From contig OZ243919.1 in assembly GCA_965213885.1 (NCBI GenBank), positions 2,728,001-2,792,000 of the forward strand: a DNA stretch of 64,000 bases, read 5' to 3'. The position numbers and the translations under genes were made by a program. The stretch comes from VYFG01 sp965213885. GTDB lineage: Bacteria > Pseudomonadota > Gammaproteobacteria > Arenicellales > Poriferihabitantaceae. This document shows, in pieces, positions 1-11,097 of this stretch. Below the pieces are notes generated by a model. It saw only the letters and a program-made list of their open reading frames with translations, had not been told where the DNA came from and made no database searches. The first letter of the stretch is position 1, and the number at the start of each line of letters is the position of its first letter.

Positions 1-112
1 ACCCACAATCAACGGATTGTGAGCGAAAAACCTGATGGAATATGCAATATCGGGTGGTTATTTGTGCAATTAAGGACTTGTTATCCTGTTATACACGAAA
101 TAAAATGCCCAA

Positions 113-1276
113 ATGATCCCCCGTCATTTATCCCAAGAGTTGCATCAACAACTCAAGGAGTATCCGGTTGTCACTTTGCTTGGACCCAGACAAGCCGGGA
201 AAACAACTCTGGCGCGAGCGTTGTTGAGTGATTATGCCTATGTCAATCTGGAAATACCCGATATCCTGACATTTGCCCGGGAGGACCCAAGAGGCTTCCT
301 GGCCCGGTATCCCGAAAAGACTATTTTTGATGAAATCCAACGTGCCCCTCACCTCATCAGTTATCTTCAAGGCATGGTCGACGAATCCGGAACGACAGGC
401 CAGTTTGTTCTAACGGGTTCTCATCAACTGGAATTAAGAGCCGCAATCACCCAGTCATTGGCGGGCAGAACAGGCATCCTCAGTCTGTTGCCGTTTTCGA
501 TCGAAGAGTTAAAGGCGGCGACAGTCACCTTTGATACTTTCGAGGAATACATCTACTCCGGATTTCTTCCGCGGATATATGACCAGAACCAACGGCCGAA
601 TACTGCCTACGCAAATTACTACCAAACCTATATCGAAAGAGATGTTCGCCAGATCATCCAATTAAAGAACGCCAGCCTGTTTGACAAATTCATGCGCCTA
701 CTCGCCGGAAGAATAGGCCAGGTGATGAACTATCAGTCACTGGCGTCGGATGTCGGTGTGGATGCCAAGACTATCAGGGAATGGCTTTCAATTCTGGAAG
801 CCTCCTTCGTGGTTTATAAACTATCTCCCTATTTCGAGAACTTCGGAAAACGCGTCATTAAATCTCCGAAGTACTATTTTACAGATACGGGCCTACTGTC
901 TTACCTGCTCGGGATCGAAAAACCGGAACAGGTCACCCGGGACCCTCTGGTTGGTCAATTGTTCGAAAATCTGATTGTCCTGGAAGCCCTGAAAACGCGT
1001 TACAACCAGGGCCAGATGCCGAACCTGTATTTTTACCGGGACAGCCATGGAAACGAAATAGACTTGCTGTATGCAAGTGGACGGAATCTGGTCGGAATCG
1101 AAGTCAAGTCAGCCGCCACATTTACTCCGCACTTCAAGAAAATGCTCTTGCGGTTTTCGGAGAAACAACAAACGCTTCAATCGGGCTATGTTGTCTACAA
1201 CGGAGAAGCCAGGCAATTCAGTGACGGCATTGAAGCCATCAACTATAGAGATACGTACTCGGTTTTCAGAGCATAG
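113..1276 (+). CDS. AAA-family ATP-binding protein with DUF4143 domain
   Basis: A 387-residue protein with the usual layout of the AAA_14/DUF4143 family. The N-terminal P-loop has Walker A GPRQAGKTT at residues 24-32, followed by an acidic Walker B-like stretch (TIFDEIQ) near residue 70. The C-terminal DUF4143 part contains VGQLFENLIVLEAL and the nuclease-like motif pair NEIDLLY...GIEVKS. Members are often found in accessory DNA and sometimes with toxin-antitoxin-like loci, but no biochemical function is established. The ATG at 113 gives the usual family N-terminus. No partner gene is adjacent: the left flank is the window edge and the right flank is a transposase remnant. The family call is firm and the role unknown. 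Confidence 0.85.
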   Translation: MIPRHLSQELHQQLKEYPVVTLLGPRQAGKTTLARALLSDYAYVNLEIPDILTFAREDPRGFLARYPEKTIFDEIQRAPHLISYLQGMVDESGTTGQFVLTGSHQLELRAAITQSLAGRTGILSLLPFSIEELKAATVTFDTFEEYIYSGFLPRIYDQNQRPNTAYANYYQTYIERDVRQIIQLKNASLFDKFMRLLAGRIGQVMNYQSLASDVGVDAKTIREWLSILEASFVVYKLSPYFENFGKRVIKSPKYYFTDTGLLSYLLGIEKPEQVTRDPLVGQLFENLIVLEALKTRYNQGQMPNLYFYRDSHGNEIDLLYASGRNLVGIEVKSAATFTPHFKKMLLRFSEKQQTLQSGYVVYNGEARQFSDGIEAINYRDTYSVFRA

Positions 1277-1334
1277 TTGATTTTTCACTGGTCATAATGA
1301 GTCCGTTGTTCCGTTCCCAAGCTGCCGACGATGC

Positions 1335-1493
1335 AGCGAGAATTTCTCGCTGGACGACCTGGCGACCATTGCCCGCAACCGAATCGTCCCGCACCTGCCG
1401 GATGCCAAGCCCCTCGATGTGCTCACTCGGCCCACTGCCCTGCAACGCGAGGTGTTTGGATTACTGGGCGTTCGCCTGGATTGTACCCAGTAG
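1335..1493 (+). pseudogene. Probable transposase C-terminal remnant
   Basis: In the frame ending at the TAG of 1491-1493, about 52 codons read like a real protein tail: FSLDDLATIARNRIVPHLP, then a DVLTRPTALQREVF segment. No start codon or N-terminal catalytic domain precedes it, because it begins just after the ATPase gene. This style of ending resembles the C-termini of DDE (IS4/IS1634-like) transposases, an identification made from memory of the family and not aligned. The rest of 1277-1642 shows nothing else I can support. Confidence 0.35.
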
Positions 1494-1642
1494 CGACACT
1501 TTCATTGTTTTGATTTCTCCCTGAAATCAATGGAATAGATCAACTCGGGTCTGGAAGTTCTGTCCAAGCCGTTCCGGTCACCCGGTAAATTCTGCCGGAC
1601 TGCTCCGTCTTTGGCACGGAACCGAGCACCCGGGGAGCAGCA

Positions 1643-2281
1643 TCAGCGCATAGCTGCACCCGTATGTTCTGCCTCAGCCCGGCGTTCCTCCAGTGCTTGG
1701 CAGATTATCTGGTACGAGGAAGACAGAAACAGTCCGGCCATGGCCAATGCCACCACCAGGTCGGGCCAACCGGTGGATGTGCCCCAGACGCCTAGCGCGG
1801 CCAGCATGACCGCCACATTGCCGATGGCATCGTTGCGGGAGCACAGCCAGACGGATCGCACGTTCGCATCCCCGTCCTTGTAACGCACCAGCAACATGAC
1901 GCACACGACATTCGTCACAAGGGCCAGGACCCCGACGATTCCCATGACTTCGGCTTCAGGGACACTTTCGTGGTACATGCGGTAGACCGTCGATGCGAAT
2001 ACCCATCCGCCCATCAGAAGCAGGCTAAGGCCCTTTGCGATCGCCGCAGTCGTCCTCACCCGGACCGATGCCCCGATCACCGCAAGGGAAACACCGTAGG
2101 TCAGCGCATCCCCCAGGAAATCCAGCGCATCAGCATGCAGGGCCTGGGAGCGTGCATAGTGACCCGCGCCCATTTCCACCGCGAACATCAGTGAATTGAG
2201 TACGATGACGATCCAGAGCCGTTTCCTGTATTCGTCTGAGACACCATCGAACTTTGCCTGGTGCCCGCAATATCCGGACAT
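1643..2281 (-). CDS. CDF-type cation transporter, transmembrane domain only
   Basis: A 212-residue membrane protein resembling the transmembrane half of cation diffusion facilitators, which export Zn/Cd/Co-type ions in exchange for protons. After the N-terminal SGYCGHQAKFDG segment come about six hydrophobic helices. The second helix carries LHADALDFLGDA with H49, D51 and D54 as likely metal ligands; a later helix has RNDAIGN, the equivalent of the second ligand pair. The long C-terminal cytoplasmic metal-binding domain of YiiP-like CDFs is absent, as in short 'cation transporter' relatives. It is divergent from a MerR regulator and preceded by a MerR-type promoter, so metal-induced expression is inferred. 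The substrate metal is not determined. Confidence 0.85.
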   Translation of the reverse strand: MSGYCGHQAKFDGVSDEYRKRLWIVIVLNSLMFAVEMGAGHYARSQALHADALDFLGDALTYGVSLAVIGASVRVRTTAAIAKGLSLLLMGGWVFASTVYRMYHESVPEAEVMGIVGVLALVTNVVCVMLLVRYKDGDANVRSVWLCSRNDAIGNVAVMLAALGVWGTSTGWPDLVVALAMAGLFLSSSYQIICQALEERRAEAEHTGAAMR

Positions 2282-2310
2282 GAATCCCCCTTTGAAACTA
2301 TCCGCCTCCC

Positions 2311-2341
2311 ATTGTAGAATCTCCAGTGACTAGAGGTTCAA
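2311..2341 (-). promoter_or_regulatory. MerR-type promoter/operator of the cation transporter
   Basis: On the minus strand a -35 hexamer TTGAAC (2341-2336) and a -10 hexamer TACAAT (2316-2311) are separated by 19 bp instead of 17. An imperfect dyad, CTCTAGT-C-ACTGGAG (2335-2321), fills the spacer. The overlong spacer with a centred dyad is the hallmark of promoters twisted open by metal-bound MerR proteins. It drives the CDF transporter and lies just upstream of the divergent merR-like gene, so it probably also mediates autoregulation. Confidence 0.8.
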
Positions 2342-2351
2342 CAGACAATCC

Positions 2352-2768
2352 ATGTTATCCATCGGCCAGGTTTCAAGACGGACGGGCGTGAAGATATCCA
2401 CCATCCGGTACTACGAGGATATCGGTCTGCTCAAAGCGCCGGAACGCACGGATGGGAATCAACGGCGATACGGTGTAGCCGATCTGGAACTGCTCGACTT
2501 CATCAGGCATGCACGGGGACTCGGATTTTCGATCGGGGCCATTTCCACACTGATCGAACTCAAGCGGCACCCCGACCGGCCCTGCCTTGAGGCGACCGAG
2601 ATCGCCCGCACCCAACTGGTTGCAGTCAGAAGCAAGATCCGGCAGCTCAAAGACCTGGAAACCGAGTTGAGCCGGATCAAGGATGGATGTGACGGCGAAT
2701 CCGTCTCGGCGGATTGCTACGTGCTGACCGCACTGTCCAACCACGATCTTTGCGAAACCGAGCACTGA
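2352..2768 (+). CDS. MerR-family metal-responsive regulator (ZntR/CadR-like)
   Basis: A 138-residue MerR protein. Its N-terminal winged helix reads IGQVSRRTGVKISTIRYYED, followed by the dimerisation helix. Cysteines at 78, 113, 122 and 134 match the positions expected for the Zn/Cd sensing site of ZntR/CadR/PbrR-type members (C79, C114 and C124 in E. coli ZntR). It should bind the dyad in the 19-bp-spacer promoter immediately upstream and activate the divergent cation transporter on metal binding. No strong Shine-Dalgarno is visible before the ATG. Which metal it senses cannot be settled from the sequence, although the znu genes next door make zinc plausible. Confidence 0.88.
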   Translation: MLSIGQVSRRTGVKISTIRYYEDIGLLKAPERTDGNQRRYGVADLELLDFIRHARGLGFSIGAISTLIELKRHPDRPCLEATEIARTQLVAVRSKIRQLKDLETELSRIKDGCDGESVSADCYVLTALSNHDLCETEH

Positions 2769-2811
2769 TCCGAACGGCGGCCCTGATCCTTATGGACGAG
2801 GGCAAACCTGC

Positions 2812-2841
2812 TTGAGACGGACTGCGCCAGTTGGCTATACT
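2812..2841 (+). promoter_or_regulatory. Candidate sigma-70 promoter upstream of znuCB
   Basis: TTGAGA (2812-2817) and TATACT (2836-2841) are separated by 18 bp, about 200 bp before znuC. No convincing Zur palindrome was found between this site and the gene. This is a pattern match only. Confidence 0.35.
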
Positions 2842-3045
2842 CTTCTCGTGTGCATGGGAGCTCCACGGTATTCTTCGCAAGGGTTTCTTTCGCATAACCC
2901 CAGAAACTCGACAATCCCGGGAATTTCTCCGGAATGGTGGATCTGGACACTTTCACTCCCTTTCCCGGTTTCGAGTTTCGAGCCGAGAACATCAGGCTGA
3001 CGCGGCGTTTCAGGAAGTCCCCAGCCGACAATTCCGGTTCGGACT

Positions 3046-3747
3046 ATGACAATGACAGAACAGCATCCCGACCAAGCAGAAACCCTTGTCGTTGGGCACG
3101 ACATCGGTATTCGCCGTGGCGAGCGCTGGATCATCCGTCATGTCGATCTCTCGGTGAAGCGGGGTGAGATCGTCTACCTGATCGGCGCCAACGGGGCAGG
3201 GAAGTCCACCTGTGCAAAGGTGGTCCTGGGACTGATCGATCCGGATGAGGGAACGGTTGATCGGCCCCACTCGCTTGAGGTGGGCTATGTGCCCCAGCGG
3301 CTGGCGGTGAATCCCACGTTACCCCTTACCCTGCACCGGCTGATGACGCTGACCGGCCGTTTCGGGCGGCAGGAGATCGACGAAGCCCTTGTTTCCGTTG
3401 GTCTGGAGCAACTCGGGGATCCACAGGTCACGACACTTTCGGGCGGAGAGTTGCAACGGTTGCTCCTTGCCAGGGCGTTGATACATCGACCCGACCTTCT
3501 GGTTTTGGACGAACCGGCCCAAGGAGTGGACGCTGCCGGTGCGGATGTGCTCCATGAGCTTGTCGAGGACATCACCCGCGACCTCGGGTGCGGTGTGCTG
3601 CTGATTTCCCACGATATACAAAAAGCAATGGATACCGGCAATGACTTCGTCGTGCTGGTTCCTCACGAACATGACGAGAAGCTGCTGGCAGGGATGGGCA
3701 CCATGTCCTCAGGCAACCTTCCGGGCGGATCTTCGAAGGCACATTAG
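3046..3747 (+). CDS. znuC: Zinc ABC transporter ATPase ZnuC
   Basis: A 233-residue ABC ATPase. Walker A is GANGAGKST (about residues 47-55), the Q-loop is YVPQRLAVNP, the signature is TLSGGELQRLLLARAL, and Walker B is LLVLDEPAQGVD followed by the H-loop (LLISHD). The YVPQ...LPLT pattern and the adjacency to a Znu/Mnt-type permease and a His-rich ZnuA place it in the zinc uptake subfamily. It energises zinc import across the inner membrane. The permease gene begins at the base directly after the stop codon, so the two are co-translated. The first ATG (3046) was chosen; MTMTEQ contains a second ATG two codons later. Confidence 0.93.
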   Translation: MTMTEQHPDQAETLVVGHDIGIRRGERWIIRHVDLSVKRGEIVYLIGANGAGKSTCAKVVLGLIDPDEGTVDRPHSLEVGYVPQRLAVNPTLPLTLHRLMTLTGRFGRQEIDEALVSVGLEQLGDPQVTTLSGGELQRLLLARALIHRPDLLVLDEPAQGVDAAGADVLHELVEDITRDLGCGVLLISHDIQKAMDTGNDFVVLVPHEHDEKLLAGMGTMSSGNLPGGSSKAH

Positions 3748-4551
3748 ATGCTCGATGATTTTTTGGTGCGGGCCACGCTTGCCGGTATCGGAATTGCCCT
3801 CGTCACCGGCCCCACTGGTTGCTTCATCGTCTGGCGAAGGCTTGCCTATTTCGGGGAAACCATCGCCCATTCCGCCCTGCTGGGTGTTGCATTCGCGATC
3901 CTGATCGAAGTCCATCTGATGATCGGCGTATTCATCACCGCATCCCTGATCGTGTTGGTGATGTTCGATCTCGAACGGCGCGACACCCTGCCGAGCGACA
4001 CCCTGTTGGGGCTGCTTTCACACGGCAGCCTTGCCCTCGGCCTGGTCGTCCTTTCCTTCTTTCCGAACATGCGGTTGGATCTCCAGGCGCTTCTGTTCGG
4101 CGACATCCTTGCAGTGACCCGCGTCGACCTCGCGATCATCTGGGGTGGCGGGGCGATTGCCTTGGGGGTTCTCGCGTGGCTCTGGCGTCCACTGTTGGCC
4201 TCTACAGTCAGCGCCGACCTAGCCAGCGTCGCGAAACTCCGACCGGAGCGTACACGGCTGATCTACGGCATACTCCTGGCGGCTGTGATCGCCGTGGCCA
4301 TCAAGATCGTGGGTGTCCTGCTGATCGTCGCACTGCTGATCGTTCCGGCCGCTACGGTTCGCCGTTTCGCTTCGAGCCCTGAACGGATGGCAGTCACCGC
4401 GGCGGCCATGGGCGTTCTATCGGTCGCTGTTGGTTTGATGGCCTCGGCAAGGCTCGATACACCGTCGGGGCCTTCGATTGTCGTGACCGCTCTGGCCCTG
4501 TTCACGTTGACCAGAGTGTTTGGGAAGGTATTGGCCAGCGGGCCGCGTTAG
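3748..4551 (+). CDS. znuB: Zinc ABC transporter permease ZnuB
   Basis: A 267-residue integral membrane protein of the ABC-3 family with seven to eight hydrophobic segments. It begins MLDDFLVRATLAGIGIALVT and has the conserved GCFIVWRRLAYFGETIAHSALLG segment near residue 25. It forms the inner-membrane channel for zinc with ZnuC. Its ATG follows the znuC stop without a gap. The gene ends at 4551, facing the 3' end of znuA; the 133-bp convergent gap (4552-4684) contains no other gene. Confidence 0.93.
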   Translation: MLDDFLVRATLAGIGIALVTGPTGCFIVWRRLAYFGETIAHSALLGVAFAILIEVHLMIGVFITASLIVLVMFDLERRDTLPSDTLLGLLSHGSLALGLVVLSFFPNMRLDLQALLFGDILAVTRVDLAIIWGGGAIALGVLAWLWRPLLASTVSADLASVAKLRPERTRLIYGILLAAVIAVAIKIVGVLLIVALLIVPAATVRRFASSPERMAVTAAAMGVLSVAVGLMASARLDTPSGPSIVVTALALFTLTRVFGKVLASGPR

Positions 4552-4684
4552 CCTACGTCCTTTCGGTCACCTGCGTTGTAACGTGTCGAATTGAAAGGCA
4601 CCGGGACGATCCGGATGACAGGGAACCGGCCGATGCGGAAGCGGCATTGCCCGTACCCTCAACCCGGGCGGAGGTTCGTTTGGC

Positions 4685-5797
4685 TCACCCGCGCCCAGCC
4701 AGGCAGTCCCTGAACGATGACGCCATGTTGCGAATCAGTGTGAAGTAGAGTTCCGGACCCTCCTTGATGTCGGCGCCCAGCGGATCCAGGGTGCCGGACC
4801 GTGTCGGAGTGCCTTCCACAATCACGCTCACGATGCGCCTGTCGAATTGGGGCTCGTCGAATACACAGTCCACGCCAACCTCATGGACCCTGGTACGAAG
4901 TTCCCTGAGACGCCTGACCCCGGGCGGCCGCTCCGGACTGACTACGACTGAACCCACTGCGGTCAGCCCGAAACGCTCCTCGAAATACCGGTAACCATCA
5001 TGGAACACGATGTACGGCATTTTGCGGGCAGGTTCCAGTTCTCCGGTGATCTCTGCGGTCAGGTCGTCCAGGCGACGGCCGAGCGTGGCGGCATTGGTCA
5101 TGTACCGGGCGGCGTTCGATGGGTCGGCTTCCGCGAGCACTTCAGCAATGATGCGCGCCATGGCACGGGCATTTTCCGGATCGAGCCAGATGTGCAGGTC
5201 GAACGTTCCGTGTTCATGGTCATGAGGGTCATCCTCCTCGTGGTCGGCTCCAGCATGGACCTCGCCTTCGAGGTGCCCGTGCTCCCCTTCTTCTTCCTGG
5301 TCATGGGAGTCATGACCGAGGTCCTCTTCGTGGTGGGCTTCACCATGGGCCTCACCTTCATGACCTTCTTGCTCTCCTTCGTGTCCATGGTCATCTTGCA
5401 TTTCTTCCACGAAAATCCCCCCCTCGCGGAACGGCCATAGGACAAGGCCGCGGGTTTTGGACAGTTCTACCGTACGGGCTTTCGTCGCAATTGAGTCGAT
5501 CGGTTCGGAAAGTGTACTTTCAAGGGCCTTGTCGACCAGGAAAACGACATCGGCATTCTCCAGCCTAGCGGCGTCGGACGGACGGACGGCAAAGGTATGC
5601 GGGGAGGCGTACCCCTGCATCAGCAGGTGGGGTGTGCCCACGCCACCCATCACGCCGCTCACCAAGGAATGCACTGGCTTGATGGACGCAACCACCTGTA
5701 ATTCGGCCGCAAGAATTGGGTGGGATGAGGCACCCAGAATCACCACGGCGACGTAAACCAATCCGAAGCTTTTGGATATCGTTAGCGGATGGAACAC
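4685..5797 (-). CDS. znuA: Zinc ABC transporter periplasmic binding protein ZnuA
   Basis: This encodes the high-affinity periplasmic zinc receptor that delivers Zn to ZnuBC. I chose the GTG at 5797 (370 residues). It has a purine-rich Shine-Dalgarno (AAAGGGGGTG) upstream and gives a proper signal peptide: FHPLTISK, then a hydrophobic FGLVYVAVVILG core, then a cut near ILAAEL. A longer in-frame reading from 5887 would bury that signal. Mature features are the ligand motif SIKPVHSL, a His/Glu/Asp-rich loop at residues 137-197, then FDLHIWLDPENA and the C-terminal FDEPQF part. The His-rich loop is typical of zinc chaperoning in ZnuA. The gene converges on znuCB; the usual enterobacterial arrangement is divergent. 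Confidence 0.9.
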   Translation of the reverse strand: MFHPLTISKSFGLVYVAVVILGASSHPILAAELQVVASIKPVHSLVSGVMGGVGTPHLLMQGYASPHTFAVRPSDAARLENADVVFLVDKALESTLSEPIDSIATKARTVELSKTRGLVLWPFREGGIFVEEMQDDHGHEGEQEGHEGEAHGEAHHEEDLGHDSHDQEEEGEHGHLEGEVHAGADHEEDDPHDHEHGTFDLHIWLDPENARAMARIIAEVLAEADPSNAARYMTNAATLGRRLDDLTAEITGELEPARKMPYIVFHDGYRYFEERFGLTAVGSVVVSPERPPGVRRLRELRTRVHEVGVDCVFDEPQFDRRIVSVIVEGTPTRSGTLDPLGADIKEGPELYFTLIRNMASSFRDCLAGRG

Positions 5798-6065
5798 GAA
5801 AGCACCCCCTTTCAATTTGAGAATTCCGAGTTGGTGTTCATCTACTTCAGCCTGGGCCCATACCGTATCCAATTCCATTGAAGCCACTATCCATTTTGCA
5901 TTCCGGGCGGCTGGTACACAGTATACGTTCTTGGGATGCCGGTCACCATACCTGGACGGCCGGGTTGGTTGTCGGGCCGGTGAACCGGCCCGCCGGACGG
6001 GTCCGGAGACCCGCTGGCAAGGTTATTTCGACTAGATTTTTACGTCAGGCGAAACGCCTGAAATT

Positions 6066-6142
6066 TGGTGGGCCCGGCAGGACTTGAACCTGCGACCAAT
6101 GGATTATGAGTCCACTGCTCTAACCAACTGAGCTACAGGCCC
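6066..6142 (-). tRNA. tRNA with CAU anticodon (Met or lysidine-type Ile2)
   Basis: A 77-nt cloverleaf including an encoded CCA. Acceptor GGGCCTG pairs with CGGGCCC, the D-arm is GCTCAGTTGGTTAGAGC, the anticodon loop is CTCATAA, and the T-arm contains GGTTCAAGTCC. A CAU anticodon can be elongator Met or Ile2 (modified by TilS). The body, notably the TTGGTCGC variable region and the GGTTCAAGTCC T-loop, is closer to my recollection of E. coli ileX than of metT, so Ile2 is somewhat favoured. It lies downstream of rpoD in the same orientation. Confidence 0.93.
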
Positions 6143-6192
6143 GGGAAGGGAAGCCGCCGTCCTGGCAGGGTGATTGTATCGGGAATACGTCG

Positions 6193-6222
6193 GGCGGGGC
6201 AGCCCATCCGGAAAGCCCCGCC
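6193..6222 (-). terminator. Candidate hairpin downstream of rpoD
   Basis: An 8-bp GC-rich stem (GGCGGGGC/GCCCCGCC) with a 14-nt loop begins about 16 bp after the rpoD stop. No T-run follows, so it may only attenuate transcription or stabilise the message before the tRNA. Confidence 0.4.
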
Positions 6223-6238
6223 CCGCTTTCGCTGACGA

Positions 6239-8182
<1,944 letters not shown>

Positions 8183-8625
8183 GAAAGTATCTAGCTGGAA
8201 ACAGTAACTGTTGTTGGTACAACACGGCTTTCGGTCGCCCGGATGGGCAACCGGATTGGTCCTCTGTGCTATTTCGAACCCGGGTCTGGAGTGTCGCCGG
8301 CACCGTCTGGCGCGTCGGCATGATTGCCGGATTGTCCGGCCTGCCGGGTGTGCTGCCGAGGAGGCAGCCCTTGATTATAACCTGAATCCTCACATTATTT
8401 TCGAGGAATGGTCCGGGCAACCGGACCTCGCGCCTTGGCAGGCGCGCCGATGGTGCGGGAGAAAATGGGGGTCCGGTGTGAATACTCAAGCACTGTCGGC
8501 AGATGGAGCCGGGCCCCGGAGATTGACCGGGACAGGCGGGGATCCGGCGCATCGATGGCTCCCGGCGCTGCAAGTGGTTTTGTTACAATCCGGCGCTTCA
8601 CGAAGTCAGCCGCACGAGCGCCCCG

Positions 8626-11097
8626 ATGACCGCCGATTACCGTCCCGGGAACCTGGAACCCGAAGTCCAAGCCTACTGGGAAGAAAACCGCTCTTTCAGC
8701 GTGACCGAGGACACGTCGAAGGAGAAGTTCTACTGCCTGTCCATGCTGCCCTATCCTTCGGGCGCACTGCACATGGGTCATGTCAGGAACTACACCATCG
8801 GGGACGTGCTCAGCCGCTACCAGCGAATGCTGGGAAAGAACGTTCTCCAGCCCATGGGCTGGGACGCCTTCGGCCTGCCGGCGGAGAACGCGGCCATCCA
8901 GCGTAAGCGCCCCCCGGCGGAATGGACCTACGAAAACATCGCCTACATGAAACGCCAGCTCAAGCGTCTCGGCTTTGCCTATGACTGGGACCGCGAACTG
9001 GCGACCTGCGATCCGGATTACTACCGCTGGGAGCAGTGGTTCTTCACCCGCCTGCTTCAGAAAGATCTCGCCTACAAGAGGATGGCGGTGGTGAACTGGG
9101 ACCCGGTGGAGCAGACCGTTCTGGCCAACGAGCAGGTAGAGAACGGCCGCGGCTGGCGTTCCGGCGCACTGGTGGAACGACGGGAAATTCCGCAGTGGTT
9201 CATCCGAATCACCGCCTATGCCGAGGAACTGCTGAACGAGATCGACCATCTTGAAGGCTGGCCCGAATCGGTCAAGACCATGCAACGCAACTGGATCGGA
9301 CGATCCGAAGGCGTGGAGTTCAAGTTCCGGATCGACGGGGAGGATCCGCTGTGGGTCTACACCACCCGGCCGGACACCATCATGGGCATCACCTTCGTGT
9401 CCGTGGCGGCGGAACATCCCCTGGCGGCCAAGGCAGCCAGGGACAACCCGGAAATCGCCACTTTCATCGAGGAGTGCAGGAACACCCAGACATCGGAAGC
9501 GGAACTGGAAACCATGGAAAAGCTGGGCATTCCCCTGGGGATCAACGCCATCCATCCCGTGAGCGGGGAAGAGGTGGGGATCTGGGCCGCTAACTTCGTG
9601 CTCATGGGCTACGGCACCGGCGCGGTGATGGCGGTCCCCGCCCACGACCAGCGGGACTGGGAATTCGCAACCAGACACGGCATCGAAATACGCCCCGTGG
9701 TACGGCCCGCCGACGGCAGCGGGCACGACTACGGCGCGGGCGCATTCGTCGACAAGAATTGCATCACCTGCAATTCCGGCCAGTTCGACGGGCTGGATTT
9801 CGACGACTGCTTCAACGCCGTGGCGGATTTCCTCGAGGCAGGAGGATCGGGCCACCGCAAGGTGAATTACCGGATCAGGGACTGGGGCGTCTCGCGGCAG
9901 CGCTACTGGGGCTGCCCAATCCCCGTGCTCTACGACGCCGACGGCAACGTCCACCCGGTGCCGGACGGGGACCTGCCGGTGGTGCTGCCCGAGGATGTGG
10001 CCTTTGCCGGCGTGCGCTCTCCCATCAAGGAGGATCCCGCGTTCTATGAGGCCACCATGCCGGGGAGCGGAGAACCGGCAGTCCGGGAAACCGACACCTT
10101 CGACACCTTTGTCGAGTCCTCATGGTACTACGCCCGCTACTGCTGCCCCGGCGCCGACGCCATGCTCGACGGGCGCGCCGACTACTGGCTGCCCGTGGAC
10201 CAGTACATCGGCGGTATCGAACATGCCGTCATGCACCTTCTGTACGCCCGTTTTTGGCACAAGCTGATGCGGGACGTGGGCCTGATCGGCAGCGACGAGC
10301 CCTTCACCCGGCTGCTGACACAGGGCATGGTGCTGAAGGACGGCTCCAAGATGTCCAAGTCAAAGGGCAACACGGTGGATCCCGAGGAGCTCATCGAGCA
10401 ATACGGTGCCGACACTGTGCGGCTCTTCACCATGTTCGCCTCGCCCCCGGACCAAACGCTGGAATGGAACGACGACGCCGTAGCTGGCGGCCACCGCTTC
10501 CTCAAGCGCTGGTGGTACCTGGTGCAGAGAACGCGGGAAACCATCTCGCCGATGAAGGGGAAACTGTCCGAGCCGGACTGGAGTGCCCACCTGTCCGACG
10601 CCGCGGCGATCGATCTCCGCCGCACCGTGCACACGCTATTCGCCAAGGCCTGCAACGACTACGAGCGCATGCAGTACAACACCGTGGTCGCCAGCATGAT
10701 GGAACTGCTCAACGCACTGGACAGGTTCGATCCGGCGGCGAACGAGGATTGCGCTCTCGCGTTGCGAGAGGGGCTAGTGATCCTGAACAAGGTGCTGGCC
10801 CCGGTGACCCCGCACATTGCCCATCGGCTTTGGCGGGACCTCGGTGAGGACGGCGACGTCATCGACGCATCCTGGCCCGCGGTAGACGAGGCCGCCCTGG
10901 TAAGCGACCGCATCCGGCTTGCGGTCCAGGTCAATGGAAAGCTGAGGGCGCAGATCGATATTCCGGCGGATAGTGACCGGACGGCAATCGAGGCCGCGGC
11001 CCGGGCAGAGCCGGGGGTCCGCAAGCACACCGACGGCAAGACCGTGCACAGGATCATCGTGGTGCCCGGGCGGTTGGTGAACGTCGTAGCCTCGTAA
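8626..11097 (+). CDS. leuS: Leucyl-tRNA synthetase LeuS
   Basis: An 823-residue class I aminoacyl-tRNA synthetase that charges tRNA-Leu. The HIGH-equivalent HMGHVRNYTIGD is near residue 47. The CP1 editing domain includes the TTRPDTIMG and YGTGAVMAVPAHDQRD motifs. The WYYARYCCPG and GGIEHAVMHLLYARFW segments and the KMSKSKGN signature follow, then the anticodon-binding domain. The ATG at 8626 fits the family N-terminus (YRPGNLEPEVQAYWEEN), though no strong Shine-Dalgarno precedes it. In many gammaproteobacteria lptE and holA follow directly; here they are about 17.4 kb away, which suggests an insertion just after this gene. Confidence 0.98.
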   Translation: MTADYRPGNLEPEVQAYWEENRSFSVTEDTSKEKFYCLSMLPYPSGALHMGHVRNYTIGDVLSRYQRMLGKNVLQPMGWDAFGLPAENAAIQRKRPPAEWTYENIAYMKRQLKRLGFAYDWDRELATCDPDYYRWEQWFFTRLLQKDLAYKRMAVVNWDPVEQTVLANEQVENGRGWRSGALVERREIPQWFIRITAYAEELLNEIDHLEGWPESVKTMQRNWIGRSEGVEFKFRIDGEDPLWVYTTRPDTIMGITFVSVAAEHPLAAKAARDNPEIATFIEECRNTQTSEAELETMEKLGIPLGINAIHPVSGEEVGIWAANFVLMGYGTGAVMAVPAHDQRDWEFATRHGIEIRPVVRPADGSGHDYGAGAFVDKNCITCNSGQFDGLDFDDCFNAVADFLEAGGSGHRKVNYRIRDWGVSRQRYWGCPIPVLYDADGNVHPVPDGDLPVVLPEDVAFAGVRSPIKEDPAFYEATMPGSGEPAVRETDTFDTFVESSWYYARYCCPGADAMLDGRADYWLPVDQYIGGIEHAVMHLLYARFWHKLMRDVGLIGSDEPFTRLLTQGMVLKDGSKMSKSKGNTVDPEELIEQYGADTVRLFTMFASPPDQTLEWNDDAVAGGHRFLKRWWYLVQRTRETISPMKGKLSEPDWSAHLSDAAAIDLRRTVHTLFAKACNDYERMQYNTVVASMMELLNALDRFDPAANEDCALALREGLVILNKVLAPVTPHIAHRLWRDLGEDGDVIDASWPAVDEAALVSDRIRLAVQVNGKLRAQIDIPADSDRTAIEAAARAEPGVRKHTDGKTVHRIIVVPGRLVNVVAS

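Noticed and set aside
1..21. Inverted repeat CACAATC/GATTGTG at the left edge as a terminator
   Set aside because: Short AT-containing stem without a T-run and no upstream gene visible in the window.
5000..5440. A plus-strand frame with hydrophobic content opposite the znuA His-rich region
   Set aside because: Antisense reading of His/Glu/Asp codons gives artificial Val/Phe/Met-rich 'membrane' sequence.
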